Shown here: in pieces, positions 35,026 to 44,383 of the stretch
How the letters are laid out: each line of letters opens with the position of its first letter
Numbering within the stretch: the stretch's first letter is position 1
Assembly (NCBI GenBank): GCA_003526765.1
Contig: DPXZ01000139.1
Coordinates: 2,717-61,548 of the forward strand
Direction: 5' to 3'
Length of the DNA stretch: 58,832 bases
Origin: Fervidobacterium sp.
GTDB taxonomy: Bacteria > Thermotogota > Thermotogae > Thermotogales > Fervidobacteriaceae
Translations under genes and position numbers: made by a program
Notes under the pieces: model-generated
Seen by the model: the letters and a program-made list of their open reading frames with translations, nothing else
The model's database searches: none
What the model was told of the DNA's origin: nothing

Positions 35026-36900
35026 GTGATAAAGCAGTACGATGTTGAAAAATTGAGAGAAGTTTCAAGGCAGTGCCGTGGCGATATATTGAAGATGACC
35101 ACCGTAGCCAACTCTGGGCATCCAGGTGGTTCTATGTCTTCCATTGATTTGTTAGTCAGTCTTTACGCATTTGCAAATGTTGATCCAAAGACCCCGTGGG
35201 ATGAGAATCGAGATAGGATCGTTGTCAGCCACGGACACATATCACCTGCAGTCTATTCTACTTTGGCAAATTATGGTTTTGTGAATAGAGAAGAGGTCTT
35301 GGCTGGGTTTAGGCATCCTGCATCGATCTTTGAAGGTCACATAACGCGTGGTATACCCGGAGTGGAGTGGACAACGGGTAATCTTGGTCAAGGTTTGTCG
35401 GCAGGAGTGGGATTTGCACTCGCGGCAAAGATTAAGAAAAGGGACTATCACGTTTATGTTGTCATGAGCGATGGTGAGAGTGCAAAGGGTCAAGTTCAAG
35501 AGGCAAGGAGAACGGCCAGAAAATATAATCTCGACAACTTGACGGTCCTCGTCGACTACAACGATATTCAGATAAGTGGACATGCACACGATGTAATGTA
35601 CGTAGATATAAAGGCTGAATTTCAAGCTGCTGGTTGGAATATCGTAGAGATAAATGGACATGACCATGAACAGATATTAGCTGCATTGAAGATAGCAAGA
35701 AACGATGCTAAACCGACAGCGATAATTGCACACACAATCATTGGTAAAGGTGTAGATTTCATGGAGGATAAACCGGATTACCATGGAAAGCCTTTGAACA
35801 AGGAAGAACTTGCAAAGGCACTTGAACAATTGAATATAGAAAATGATGTGGATAAATACATGAAGGTGAGAAACGAATTACCGACAAGGCCGCATGATAA
35901 ATTGAAACGAAGTTACGAAATTGAAATAAACACAGGTACTCCGAGGATTTACGATAAATCCACTGATAACAGAAGTGCACTCGGACGTGCAATTGCTGAT
36001 CTTGCAACGCTCAACGATAACGTTGTTGCAGTAGATTGTGACTTAAAGGGGTCCGTAAAACTCGATTTTTTGGACAAAGAGCGTGGCGATAGGATAGTTG
36101 AATTGGGTGTACAAGAACACAACGCAGCAACTATTTCTGGTGCGATGTCTGCTGACGGATTGGTGACTTTCTTTGCAGACTTTGGTGTATTCGGCATCGA
36201 TGAAACATTCAATCAACACAGGCTCAATGCGATAAACAATACGAATTTGAAGATCGTAGTCACGCATTGCGGCATAGATGTTGGAGAAGATGGTAAAACT
36301 CACCATGGCATCAATTACGTTGGCGCACCTTTAGCATGGTACGGCTTCAAAACTATCGTACCAGCTGATCCGAATCAGACGGACAAAGCAATAAGATACG
36401 TTGCAAAGGAGTATGGAAATTACGTTGTAGCAGTTGGAAGAAGTAAGTTGGAACCAATAAAGAAGGAAGATGGGACACCATTTTTTGATGAAAACTATGT
36501 ATTCGAGTATGGTAAGATGGATGTACTAAGAGATGGTGGTGACGGCGTCATATATGCTATGGGCTCAGTCATTCCAAATGTCTTGAAGGCTCATGAAATA
36601 TTGAAGGCCAAAGGCATCAACGTAGCGGTCGTTAATGTCAGTTGTCCACATAACTTAGACGTGAATATACTCAAGAAGTATTCTAATTTCGTTGTAACGG
36701 TGGAGGATCACAATGTCTACAACGGACTTGGCAGCTTGATAGCACAGAAATTCATCGAAATCGGTCTATTGCCAGCACAATTCATGAAACTGGGACTGGA
36801 AGATTTCCCAGTCTCGGGTGATTCGAAACTACTCTTCGAAATATACAACCTTAGCGGCGAGAGGATCGCACAAGCGATTGAAGAAAAAATGACGTTGTAA
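35026..36900 (+). CDS. tkt: Transketolase
   Basis: A 624-residue full-length transketolase that moves C2 units in the pentose phosphate pathway. TPP domain: GHPGGSMSSIDLL, SHGHISPAVY, and a TPP motif in which GDG reads SDG (S148, D149, G150) followed by the Asn in DYND. Pyrimidine domain: GVQEHNAATISGAM (catalytic Glu), FADFGVFG, DPNQTDKAI. The C-terminal domain ends in an AQAIEEKM helix. GTG at 35026 is 6 bp after GGAGGG; the TTG one codon earlier is only 3 bp away. A terminator follows. Confidence 0.93.
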   Translation: MIKQYDVEKLREVSRQCRGDILKMTTVANSGHPGGSMSSIDLLVSLYAFANVDPKTPWDENRDRIVVSHGHISPAVYSTLANYGFVNREEVLAGFRHPASIFEGHITRGIPGVEWTTGNLGQGLSAGVGFALAAKIKKRDYHVYVVMSDGESAKGQVQEARRTARKYNLDNLTVLVDYNDIQISGHAHDVMYVDIKAEFQAAGWNIVEINGHDHEQILAALKIARNDAKPTAIIAHTIIGKGVDFMEDKPDYHGKPLNKEELAKALEQLNIENDVDKYMKVRNELPTRPHDKLKRSYEIEINTGTPRIYDKSTDNRSALGRAIADLATLNDNVVAVDCDLKGSVKLDFLDKERGDRIVELGVQEHNAATISGAMSADGLVTFFADFGVFGIDETFNQHRLNAINNTNLKIVVTHCGIDVGEDGKTHHGINYVGAPLAWYGFKTIVPADPNQTDKAIRYVAKEYGNYVVAVGRSKLEPIKKEDGTPFFDENYVFEYGKMDVLRDGGDGVIYAMGSVIPNVLKAHEILKAKGINVAVVNVSCPHNLDVNILKKYSNFVVTVEDHNVYNGLGSLIAQKFIEIGLLPAQFMKLGLEDFPVSGDSKLLFEIYNLSGERIAQAIEEKMTL

Positions 36901-36915
36901 TCAAGAGTAAGAACG

Positions 36916-36946
36916 TGCGGAAGGTCACCTTCCGCATATATTTTTT
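36916..36946 (+). terminator. Rho-independent terminator after transketolase
   Basis: TGCGGAAGG (36916-36924) pairs with CCTTCCGCA (36928-36936) over a 3-nt loop, followed by TATATTTTTT. Confidence 0.88.
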
Positions 36947-36963
36947 AATTTTTGGTGAATTAC

Positions 36964-36992
36964 TTGGAATTTGTGCTATATTCGTGTATAAT
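36964..36992 (+). promoter_or_regulatory. Promoter for yicC-remA-gmk-rpoZ
   Basis: TTGGAA (36964-36969) and TATAAT (36987-36992) with a 17-bp spacer, about 30 bp before yicC. Confidence 0.62.
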
Positions 36993-37022
36993 ATGAATTA
37001 GAACCCGTCAGGAGGGATATTT

Positions 37023-37898
37023 GTGCCTAAGAGTATGACTGGATATGCAAAGGTGCAGAGCGTTATCGACGATTACAAGATAACGTGCGAGGTAAAGGCA
37101 CTCAATTCGAAGGGATTAACGATGGATGTATCACTCCCTTATTTCCTCAATGCTAAAGAATTGGATATAATGGCTAAAGTAAGAGAGTACATATCTAGGG
37201 GAAAAATAGCCATAAAGTTATCAGTTAAGTTCATAAAACCCATCCAGATGTCCATCGACTATTCACTTGTGAGAACATACTACGAGATGTTATCCGAAAT
37301 AAGAGAGAATCTCGGAATACCTGTCCCGGTAGAGTTGAGCCATCTTCTCAACTTCAAAGATGCATTTCAATTCGAATTCTCGGCAGAAGAAATAGAGCGT
37401 GCGTGGAGCAATACTGTTCTTGTCCTCGAAGAAGCTTTGAAAAAGGTCGTCGACGAGAGGACTATAGAAGGTGAAAAGTTAACGAAAGATTTACTCGAAA
37501 TGGTCAGTAAGATGGAATCGACTGTGGAGCAGATCAAGGGCAAGGCCGATGAACTTCCAAAATCGATTGCGGAACGTATAAGAACGAATGCAAAAGAGAT
37601 ACTGCCAGAAGATGTAGAACTTAATAAGGAACTATTCGAGAGTGCAGTTGCGTTGATCGCAGATAGGGCAGATATAAGAGAAGAATTGGTGCGCTTGGAA
37701 AGTCACATATCTAGGACAAAGCAACTTCTGAATTCAAGAGAACCCGTCGGGGACATGTTGAATTTCATCTCACAAGAGCTTCTCAGAGAATTCAATACTA
37801 TACTCTCAAAAAGTAGGTTGATAGATATAAACAACCTCGCACTGGAAGGCAAATACTTAGTGTCTCAGTTCAAAGAGCAGATAATGAATATAGAATAG
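37023..37898 (+). CDS. yicC: YicC-family endoribonuclease
   Basis: A 291-residue protein with the YicC N-terminal signature (MTGYAK, LNSKGLTMDV; the family usually shows SVNHRYLD here) and the DUF1732 C-terminus (FISQELLREFNTILSKS, where QE..RE.NT is conserved). YicC proteins have been described as endoribonucleases that affect small RNA turnover. GTG start follows GGAGGGATATTT. It heads a compact operon with remA, gmk and rpoZ, the usual neighbourhood of this family. Confidence 0.92.
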   Translation: MPKSMTGYAKVQSVIDDYKITCEVKALNSKGLTMDVSLPYFLNAKELDIMAKVREYISRGKIAIKLSVKFIKPIQMSIDYSLVRTYYEMLSEIRENLGIPVPVELSHLLNFKDAFQFEFSAEEIERAWSNTVLVLEEALKKVVDERTIEGEKLTKDLLEMVSKMESTVEQIKGKADELPKSIAERIRTNAKEILPEDVELNKELFESAVALIADRADIREELVRLESHISRTKQLLNSREPVGDMLNFISQELLREFNTILSKSRLIDINNLALEGKYLVSQFKEQIMNIE

Positions 37899-37928
37899 AT
37901 TTTTTCACTAATTCGGGAGGTGTAAGAG

Positions 37929-38210
37929 ATGTTTGGACTTATAAACATAGGCTTTGGTAATGTTATTGCTGGTGATAGGGTCATAGCAATCGTTAATCCA
38001 GAGAGCGCACCGTTGAAGAGGTTAAAGGAAGATGCTAAAGGTGAGGGCAAACTTATAGATGCTACTTATGGAAGAAAGACAAGATCCATACTCATTACAG
38101 ACTCAAACCACATTATACTCAGTGCAATCCAACCGGAAACTATTGCTCAAAGGTTCATAGAGTCCATGGCAGAGATCGAGAAGGAACTCGAAAGAATAAG
38201 AAAGGGCTAG
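37929..38210 (+). CDS. remA: RemA/DUF370 family protein
   Basis: A 93-residue protein with [34 protein letters not shown] and [19 protein letters not shown], all typical of the RemA (DUF370) family. In Bacillus RemA is a DNA-binding activator of matrix genes; in other bacteria the role is unclear. Position between yicC and gmk matches the Firmicutes arrangement. ATG follows GGGAGGTG. Confidence 0.92.
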   Translation: MFGLINIGFGNVIAGDRVIAIVNPESAPLKRLKEDAKGEGKLIDATYGRKTRSILITDSNHIILSAIQPETIAQRFIESMAEIEKELERIRKG

Positions 38211-38217
38211 TAAAAAA

Positions 38218-38850
38218 ATGGGCCTTGCAAGTGCCAATAAGGGTATTTTGTTTGTCATAAGTGGTCCAAGTGGTGTTGGTAAAACAAGTATCATACGTTC
38301 CGTATTGGAAAGAGTTAAGAACGTTGTTTTCTCGGTTTCTTGTACGACTCGAAAGCAGAGACCTGGTGAGATCAACGGAGTTGATTATTTCTTCATATCG
38401 CAAGAAGAATTTGATGAAATGATACGTGGCAACAAGTTCTTAGAGTGGGCAAAAGTGCACGATAATTATTACGGAACACCTTCGGATTTTGTGTTCAAAC
38501 ACATGGATGATGGTAACGATGTGATTTTGGATATAGATGTGCAAGGAGCATTGAATGTAAAAAAGAACTTTGATGGAGCCAAATTTGTATTCATAGCTCC
38601 ACCGAGTTACCAAACACTGGGCGAGAGGCTAAAAAGAAGAGGAACAGAAACCGAAGAAAAGATTCAAAGAAGATTGGAAACTGCGCGTAAGGAAATAAAG
38701 TATATTCCAGAATTCGAGTATCTTATCATAAACGAAGATCTCGAAAGTTCGATAACGAATCTCATATCCATCATATACGCTGAAAGGCTCAAGTTTGATA
38801 AGCTTAAGGAAACAGATAAGGTAAGAAACTTGTTAAAGGAGGTGCAGTAA
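38218..38850 (+). CDS. gmk: Guanylate kinase
   Basis: A 210-residue GMP kinase: P-loop GPSGVGKTS (16-24), GMP-binding TTRKQRPGEINGVDYFF, EWAKVHDNYYGTP, and the DIDVQGA segment, then RLKRRGTETEEKIQRRL lid. It phosphorylates GMP to GDP. Starts 7 bp after remA and ends directly against rpoZ. Confidence 0.96.
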   Translation: MGLASANKGILFVISGPSGVGKTSIIRSVLERVKNVVFSVSCTTRKQRPGEINGVDYFFISQEEFDEMIRGNKFLEWAKVHDNYYGTPSDFVFKHMDDGNDVILDIDVQGALNVKKNFDGAKFVFIAPPSYQTLGERLKRRGTETEEKIQRRLETARKEIKYIPEFEYLIINEDLESSITNLISIIYAERLKFDKLKETDKVRNLLKEVQ

Positions 38851-39081
38851 GTGAGTAAGACTGTTATAAAATACGATGAATTACTCGAGAAGATACCTTA
38901 TAAATATGCGATACCTATTGTTGTGGCTAAAAGAGCGGAGGCTTTGAATGATATGGCAAAGCCGTTCGTGAGCTCGCCAGATGAGTATGCAGTGAGCATC
39001 GCGTTCAAGGAGTTGCAAGAAGGATACATCCGCATCAAAAATGAAGATATTCTGAAAATACTTATACCAGAGACAAAGTGA
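38851..39081 (+). CDS. rpoZ: RNA polymerase omega subunit
   Basis: A 76-residue omega protein. [19 protein letters not shown] matches the conserved helix (where the family has RY.LV.....RA), followed by [23 protein letters not shown] start abuts the gmk stop, with AAAGGAGGTG at the end of gmk. gmk-rpoZ linkage is widespread in bacteria. A hairpin follows. Confidence 0.9.
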   Translation: MSKTVIKYDELLEKIPYKYAIPIVVAKRAEALNDMAKPFVSSPDEYAVSIAFKELQEGYIRIKNEDILKILIPETK

Positions 39082-39086
39082 GAGTG

Positions 39087-39110
39087 CAGAGGAACCGTGA
39101 GGTTCCTCTG
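39087..39110 (+). terminator. Terminator-like hairpin after rpoZ
   Basis: CAGAGGAACC (39087-39096) pairs with GGTTCCTCTG (39101-39110) over a GTGA loop. The following T tract is weak (TCTGTTT), so termination may be partial. The ~140 bp from here to purF hold no gene; a TAGAAT at 39203 is the only -10 candidate. Confidence 0.65.
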
Positions 39111-39249
39111 TCTGTTTAATAGTAAGTGAATAGAGTTTGTTTTTTTCAAATTGTTGTTCCGTGTTGTTCTAACGTGAGAGTAGACGAATACATAAAGCAA
39201 TATAGAATAGATATTCGATAAAAACTCGAAAAACGTGGGGGGAACGAAT

Positions 39250-40560
39250 ATGTGTGGTATAGCTGGAACATGGAACGTTGATGATTCGTACAACGTTTTA
39301 CATGATGTTTTGTTGGCACTACAGCACAGAGGTCAGCAATCGACTGGTGTTGTGATCAATGGTTTCAAGAGCGTAAAAGGCGAAGGACTCGTTCACGACG
39401 TTTTAACAGATTCAAATTTTGTAGAAGGCAAAAGAGGCATAGGTCACGTAAGATATTCAACTTACGGTTCGATAAATGAAATCCAGCCTATAACAGCATA
39501 TACTTTTAAGGGAACGTTTTCGGTGGCTCACAATGGAAATATCATCGATGCAGATGAGAGAAGAAAATATGTTATGGAAAATGGAGGAATCTTCTCTACA
39601 ACGCTCGATACGGAGTTGTTTGTCCACTATTTTTCCCTTGCCCCATATCGCGATCCGAAGAGCTCTCTTCAATGGACCCTCTCAAGAATTCCTGCAGCTT
39701 ATTCACTTGTCATGCTCCATAGTTCGTTCATCGCCGCAGCTCGAGATCGATACGGAATAAGGCCTCTCTTCTATGGAAAATTTGGAGATGGCTATGTCAT
39801 CGCATCAGAGGACTCCGCTCTGAGTAGCATAGGTTGTGACGATATACGTGAGGTAGAAGCAGGTACAATCGTATTCTTTTCCGATAATACCCCTGGCCCA
39901 GAGATCGTGACATTCTCGCAAAAAGACTCACACTTTTGCTCGTTTGAATTTGTTTATTTCGCACGTCCTGACAGCAATTTCTTTGGTGTGAGTGTACACG
40001 AATTGAGGAAGAGACTCGGCATGAAATTGTACCAAGAGCATAAAGTCATCGGTGATATCGTCGTAGGTGTGCCCGATAGCGGTTTTTCCGGTGCGATGGG
40101 ATATAGTCATGCATCTGGAATTGCCATGGATTACGGTCTAATTCGGAATCACTATGTTGGGAGAAGTTTCATAATGCCCAAGGATCGTCAGGAGATCGTT
40201 AGACGGAAATTGGCACCAATGCATTCCGTTATTCAAGGAAAAGAGATCATACTCATCGATGATTCAATCGTGAGGGGTACAACGATGAAGGTCATAGTGG
40301 ATATGGTCAGAGAAGCCGGGGCTAAGAAAGTGTACGTAGGTATCCACTCACCTGCGGTCATAGGACCATGCAATTACGGATTAGATACCTCAAGGCGTAA
40401 CGAACTCATCGCTTCAGAAAATGAAGAGGAAGCACTGAGGGAGTTAATAGGTGCAGATGGCTTATTCTATCTGTCTACCGAAGGATACAAGCAGGTCTTC
40501 GAAGAGTGTGGGGTGAACGGCATATGTACAGGTTGTTTCGACCTGAACTATCCGATATGA
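39250..40560 (+). CDS. purF: Amidophosphoribosyltransferase (glutamine PRPP amidotransferase)
   Basis: A 436-residue enzyme for the first step of purine synthesis. The N-terminal glutaminase has Cys2 after the initiator Met (MCGIAG) and HRGQQSTG, VRYSTYG, HNGNI. The phosphoribosyltransferase domain has the PRPP loop ILIDDSIVRGTT. Cysteines in FCSFEFVYFARPDS, GPCNYGLD and GICTGCF fit the 4Fe-4S-containing class. ATG at 39250 is required to expose Cys2; the frame extends upstream to 39235. It begins the purF-N-H-D-M operon. Confidence 0.96.
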   Translation: MCGIAGTWNVDDSYNVLHDVLLALQHRGQQSTGVVINGFKSVKGEGLVHDVLTDSNFVEGKRGIGHVRYSTYGSINEIQPITAYTFKGTFSVAHNGNIIDADERRKYVMENGGIFSTTLDTELFVHYFSLAPYRDPKSSLQWTLSRIPAAYSLVMLHSSFIAAARDRYGIRPLFYGKFGDGYVIASEDSALSSIGCDDIREVEAGTIVFFSDNTPGPEIVTFSQKDSHFCSFEFVYFARPDSNFFGVSVHELRKRLGMKLYQEHKVIGDIVVGVPDSGFSGAMGYSHASGIAMDYGLIRNHYVGRSFIMPKDRQEIVRRKLAPMHSVIQGKEIILIDDSIVRGTTMKVIVDMVREAGAKKVYVGIHSPAVIGPCNYGLDTSRRNELIASENEEEALRELIGADGLFYLSTEGYKQVFEECGVNGICTGCFDLNYPI

Positions 40561-41186
40561 ATTTGAGCTCCAGCCCTACTTTCTCTACTTCAAACTCTAC
40601 TCCATACATAGTTGTTGCTGCCTCTGGTAATGGAAGCAACTTTCAAGCAATTGCAGATGCAATCAGAGATGAGAAGTTGCACGCAAAGATTGCATGTCTG
40701 ATCGTCGATAAGCCATGTTATGCTATCGAAAGAGCTCACATGCTCGGTATAGAATCCATATTACTGGAACGCCCATGGTATAAACATTTCGAAGAGATAA
40801 TAGATCGTATTGAGCCGGCACTAATCGTTCTTGCTGGATTCATGCGAATAATCCCATCTCATATAGTAGAAAGATTCTTTCCAAAAATCATAAACATACA
40901 CCCAGCCCTTTTACCAGCATTTCCTGGTAAGGATGCTATAGAGCAATCATTCGAATACGGTGTCAAAATTGTTGGTATCACGATCCATTTTGTTGACAGT
41001 GGTGTAGATACAGGGCCAATCATATTGCAAAAGGCAATAGAAGTCAAAGATAATTGGAATTTGGAAACGCTTGAAAACCATATCCATGAATTGGAACACA
41101 GATATTATTGGCAAGTCATAGATATGCTCTTAACAAGGCCTTTTTCCATAGAGAATAGAAAATTCAAGTGGGGGGATGAAGAATGA
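40557..41186 (+). CDS. purN: Phosphoribosylglycinamide formyltransferase
   Basis: A 209-residue GAR transformylase: SGNGSNFQAI phosphate loop, AGFMRIIP, the catalytic INIHPALLPAFPG and HFVDSGVDTGPII. It uses 10-formyl-THF for step 3. ATG at 40557 overlaps the purF stop (ATGA); starts further upstream lie inside purF. The first 17 residues are Ser/Thr/Asn-rich and not part of the fold. The stop overlaps the purH ATG. Confidence 0.94.
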   Translation: MNLSSSPTFSTSNSTPYIVVAASGNGSNFQAIADAIRDEKLHAKIACLIVDKPCYAIERAHMLGIESILLERPWYKHFEEIIDRIEPALIVLAGFMRIIPSHIVERFFPKIINIHPALLPAFPGKDAIEQSFEYGVKIVGITIHFVDSGVDTGPIILQKAIEVKDNWNLETLENHIHELEHRYYWQVIDMLLTRPFSIENRKFKWGDEE

Positions 41187-42097
41187 ACTTTTTCGAGGAC
41201 AAGTTGATGTTGGAGAAGTACGATATCCAACTTCGATACGGTGAAAATCCACACGAGAAAGCGTATGTATTTGGAAGACCGCAATTCGAATTGCTGCACG
41301 AAGGTAAACAACTTTCGTTCAACAATATCTTGGATGCAGAAGCTGCTTGGTCGCTGACGCGAAACCTTGAAGTTGTTGGAGGCGGCTGTGCGGTTGTAAA
41401 ACATCAGACGCCCTGTGGCGTTTCATATTTAAGAGATGGTGATACTATTGCAGATAAGACTCGTTGCGTTGCAAGTGCACTATCTGCCGATGGTGAGTCG
41501 AGCTATGGTGGTATTCTTGCGACAAGTTTCGAGATGACCCTCGACATTGCAAGGTCATTGAAGACATTCTTAGAAGTAATCGTTGCACCGGCTTTTGAAG
41601 ACGAAGCTGTGGAATATCTATCAAAGAAGAAAGTAAGATTGATAAGACCACTGAATTACACCTCGTATGTTGGTAAAATTGCATTCGACAGTCTGATCAT
41701 CTCTGAAAGAAGGTTCGATGGTCATCCAGAATTGTTATTCGGCGAGCCATTCGATCTAAAGGAAGTAACATTTGCATTAATTGTGGCAGAGGCAACTAGG
41801 TCCAATGCAATTGTAATTGTAAAAGATGGTGTAACGGTTGGTATAGGTGGAGGGCAGCCTTCGAGAAAAAGATCAGCTTGGATTGCGACTACACTGGCCG
41901 GTCGAAATGCAGAAGGGGCCATTGCAGCATCCGATGCATTCTTCCCATTCACAGATGGATTAGATATACTCATCAAAGCGGGTGTCAAATGTGTAGTTGC
42001 ACCGCTCGGATCTATCAGAGATGAAAATGTACTCACGTTTGCCAAAGAAAATGGTATCACGTTCTACAGTTCTCCCATAAGAGTCTTTCGTCATTGA
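41183..42097 (+). CDS. purH: AICAR transformylase domain protein (PurH without IMP cyclohydrolase domain)
   Basis: A 304-residue protein corresponding only to the C-terminal AICARFT half of bifunctional PurH: LRYGENPHEKAYVF at the N-terminus, the catalytic VVKHQTPCGV (K73, H74), SNAIVIVKDG, IGGGQPSRKRS, SDAFFPFTDGLDI and a terminal VFRH. The ~190-residue MGS-like IMP cyclohydrolase domain that normally precedes this is absent, and there is no room for it because the ATG overlaps the purN stop. IMP cyclohydrolase must be encoded elsewhere, as a separate domain or PurO-type enzyme. Folate-dependent step 9 of the pathway. Confidence 0.92.
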   Translation: MNFFEDKLMLEKYDIQLRYGENPHEKAYVFGRPQFELLHEGKQLSFNNILDAEAAWSLTRNLEVVGGGCAVVKHQTPCGVSYLRDGDTIADKTRCVASALSADGESSYGGILATSFEMTLDIARSLKTFLEVIVAPAFEDEAVEYLSKKKVRLIRPLNYTSYVGKIAFDSLIISERRFDGHPELLFGEPFDLKEVTFALIVAEATRSNAIVIVKDGVTVGIGGGQPSRKRSAWIATTLAGRNAEGAIAASDAFFPFTDGLDILIKAGVKCVVAPLGSIRDENVLTFAKENGITFYSSPIRVFRH

Positions 42098-42098
42098 T

Positions 42099-42131
42099 TT
42101 TCAATACACTTTCAATACACTTTCAATTTCA
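42099..42131. repeat. Tandem 11-bp repeat between purH and purD
   Basis: Two perfect copies of TTTCAATACAC (42099-42109, 42110-42120) and a third degenerate copy (42121-42131). No hairpin; no known function. Confidence 0.6.
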
Positions 42132-42155
42132 ATCGACTTCTTGGGTGGTGAGATG

Positions 42156-43358
42156 ATGAAGGAAGTCAAGAGTGTTTGTATACTCGGTAGTGGTGGGCGG
42201 GAACATGCAATAGGATATGCGTTTCAAAAACTTGGTGTTGACCTTTTTTTCTATCCAGGAAATGCCGGTACAAAGAAGATAGGGAAGAACTTACAAATTG
42301 ATAACTTTGCTGAGCTCGAAGTGTTCGATTTGGTCATTCCTGGTTCAGAAGAGTACTTGGCAAAAGGTATTTCGGATGGAAGGTCAAACGTTTTCGGCCC
42401 TGATTCAAGGGGCGCACGCCTTGAGAGTTCAAAATGTTTTGCAAAGTTGTTCATGGAAAAGCATGGCATTAAGAGTGCAAGATTTGAGATAGCAACCACG
42501 CACGAGCAACTTTACGATGCACTAAAGCAATTCAATCCTCCGTATGTTGTCAAATTGGATGGACTCGCACAAGGAAAAGGCGTTATCATAACGCATTCGT
42601 TCGATGAGGCACTCGATAAAGGAACCAAACTCATGAATGGTAACATGTTCGAAAATGTTAAAGGGCCCGTAGTTGTCGATGAATACTTGGATGGATGGGA
42701 ACTGTCCGCCATAGCGATCGTAAATGGTAGAGATTTCGTGCTCTTGCCATTTACAAAGGATTATAAACGTGCACTTACAAATGATGAAGGACCAAACACC
42801 GGTGGAATGGGCGCATATGGGCCTGTACAAATCGACGAAAAATTGAAGGGGAAGATAGAGGAACTCTTCAATAAAACACTCGTCGGATTGGAGAAGGAAA
42901 GTATATACTATAGAGGCTTTTTGTACATTGGACTCATGATTGTTGATGGTGAGCCTTACGTGCTCGAGTACAATGTCAGATTGGGAGATCCAGAAACGGA
43001 AGTGATCGTATCGATGGAACCAGAGCAATTTGCCTTAAGTATCCTCAAGGCATATGGTAAAGAACCTATTGATGAATATACACCGAAGTGTTGTGCTGTC
43101 GATGTTGTTGTAGCCTCCGAGGGATATCCCGAAAGTCCAAAGAAGGGTCAAGAGATACGATTTCAAGAAGGTGGTTTTTTCTTTTATGGTGGTGTGAATG
43201 AGAAGAATGGGAAATTGGTTGTAAGTGGTGGAAGGGTACTCCATTCGATGGGGATAGGCGGAAACCTTCAAGAAGCAAGGGAACATGCATACAAAAACAT
43301 CAACAATGTGTATTTCGATGGAATGTACTACAGAACAGATATCGCTGGCAATGAGTGA
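42156..43358 (+). CDS. purD: Phosphoribosylamine-glycine ligase
   Basis: A 400-residue ATP-grasp enzyme for step 2 of purine synthesis. GSGGREHAI opens the N-domain, then FGPDSRGARLESSK, LDGLAQGKGV, DEGPNTGGMGAYGP and LEYNVRLGDPE (metal-binding Glu/Asn). ATG at 42156 is chosen as 4 bp after GGTGA; ATG 42153 and TTG 42141 are alternatives. Twelve bases separate it from purM. Confidence 0.94.
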   Translation: MKEVKSVCILGSGGREHAIGYAFQKLGVDLFFYPGNAGTKKIGKNLQIDNFAELEVFDLVIPGSEEYLAKGISDGRSNVFGPDSRGARLESSKCFAKLFMEKHGIKSARFEIATTHEQLYDALKQFNPPYVVKLDGLAQGKGVIITHSFDEALDKGTKLMNGNMFENVKGPVVVDEYLDGWELSAIAIVNGRDFVLLPFTKDYKRALTNDEGPNTGGMGAYGPVQIDEKLKGKIEELFNKTLVGLEKESIYYRGFLYIGLMIVDGEPYVLEYNVRLGDPETEVIVSMEPEQFALSILKAYGKEPIDEYTPKCCAVDVVVASEGYPESPKKGQEIRFQEGGFFFYGGVNEKNGKLVVSGGRVLHSMGIGGNLQEAREHAYKNINNVYFDGMYYRTDIAGNE

Positions 43359-43370
43359 GGAGTGATAATC

Positions 43371-44324
43371 GTGAATACCAAGCGGGAAGATTTACATGAA
43401 GGTTATACATACTCAGGTTCGGGAGTGGATGTGACGAGAAACGATGAATTTACTGATTACATAAAAGAGATTGTGACATTACCACCTTGGGTTATGAAAG
43501 AACCGACCGGATATGCGACGATCATAGAACTCACAACACCTCCCATAGTTGTTACTTCCGATGGAATTGGCTCGAAATTGCTACTGCACTTGGAACATGG
43601 TACATTGAATGAAGCTGCTAAAGACCTCATAGCGATGAACTACAACGATATAATCTGTGTTGGAGGTATACCAAAGGCCTTTGTAGATTATCTTGGAGTG
43701 CACCACATAGATAGGCAGCACTACGAATTCATAAAGGCACTCACTGAGGAATTGGAAAAGATAAATGTATCACTCGTTGCAGGTGAGACTGCAGAACTTC
43801 CTGCTATCTACACACAAGATGAATGGGACGTGGCAGGATTTTGCATAGGGACACTTAAACAACGCATACCTATTGAAACGATAAAAGAAGGGGACATCAT
43901 AGTTGGAATTCCTGCCAGTGGTTTTCATTCCAATGGTTGGTCGTTGATACGACAGATATTGAAGAAAGAAAATATAGATTTGAATTCTCTCCCGTTCGAT
44001 TTACTAACCGGTACAAAGATATATTCGGATGTTTCGATAGTTTTCAACTTAGTAAAAGGTATAGCACACGTGACAGGCGGCGGATTATCAAGGGCGTTGA
44101 GAAGAGTCCTTCGAGATAACGGGTACAACCTGACGATAGAACTTCCAGAGTACATGAAATGGATACTTAGTTACATAACGTTCGACGAGGCATTGAAGAC
44201 CTTTAACATGGGATATGGTATGATATTGGTAACTTCGATAGAAAATGTAGAAGAAGTTGTGGCAAAGACAAATGGAAAAATCATCGGCAATGTGAGTTCA
44301 ACGAATAATATTGTGGTACAATAG
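43371..44324 (+). CDS. purM: Phosphoribosylformylglycinamidine cyclo-ligase
   Basis: A 317-residue AIR synthetase (step 5). It keeps YSGSGVDVTRN, TSDGIGSKLLLH, DLIAMNYNDIICVGG, AGETAELPAIY, PASGFHSNGWSLIR and TGGGLSRALRR, all positions of the PurM fold, though somewhat divergent from well-studied enzymes (DGIGSK for DGVGTK). GTG at 43371 is 8 bp after GAGGAG; an upstream GTG (43362) overlaps that site. A promoter for lemA lies in its last codons. Confidence 0.9.
   Translation: MNTKREDLHEGYTYSGSGVDVTRNDEFTDYIKEIVTLPPWVMKEPTGYATIIELTTPPIVVTSDGIGSKLLLHLEHGTLNEAAKDLIAMNYNDIICVGGIPKAFVDYLGVHHIDRQHYEFIKALTEELEKINVSLVAGETAELPAIYTQDEWDVAGFCIGTLKQRIPIETIKEGDIIVGIPASGFHSNGWSLIRQILKKENIDLNSLPFDLLTGTKIYSDVSIVFNLVKGIAHVTGGGLSRALRRVLRDNGYNLTIELPEYMKWILSYITFDEALKTFNMGYGMILVTSIENVEEVVAKTNGKIIGNVSSTNNIVVQ
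44314..44322 (+). promoter_or_regulatory. Possible extended -10 promoter for lemA
   Basis: TGGTACAAT with TACAAT at 44317-44322, inside the last codons of purM and ~60 bp before lemA. Confidence 0.4.
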
Positions 44325-44383
44325 ATTTAATAGACTTGCGTAGACATACAATGGCTGCAAATTGGAATTTGGAGGTGGAAAGA

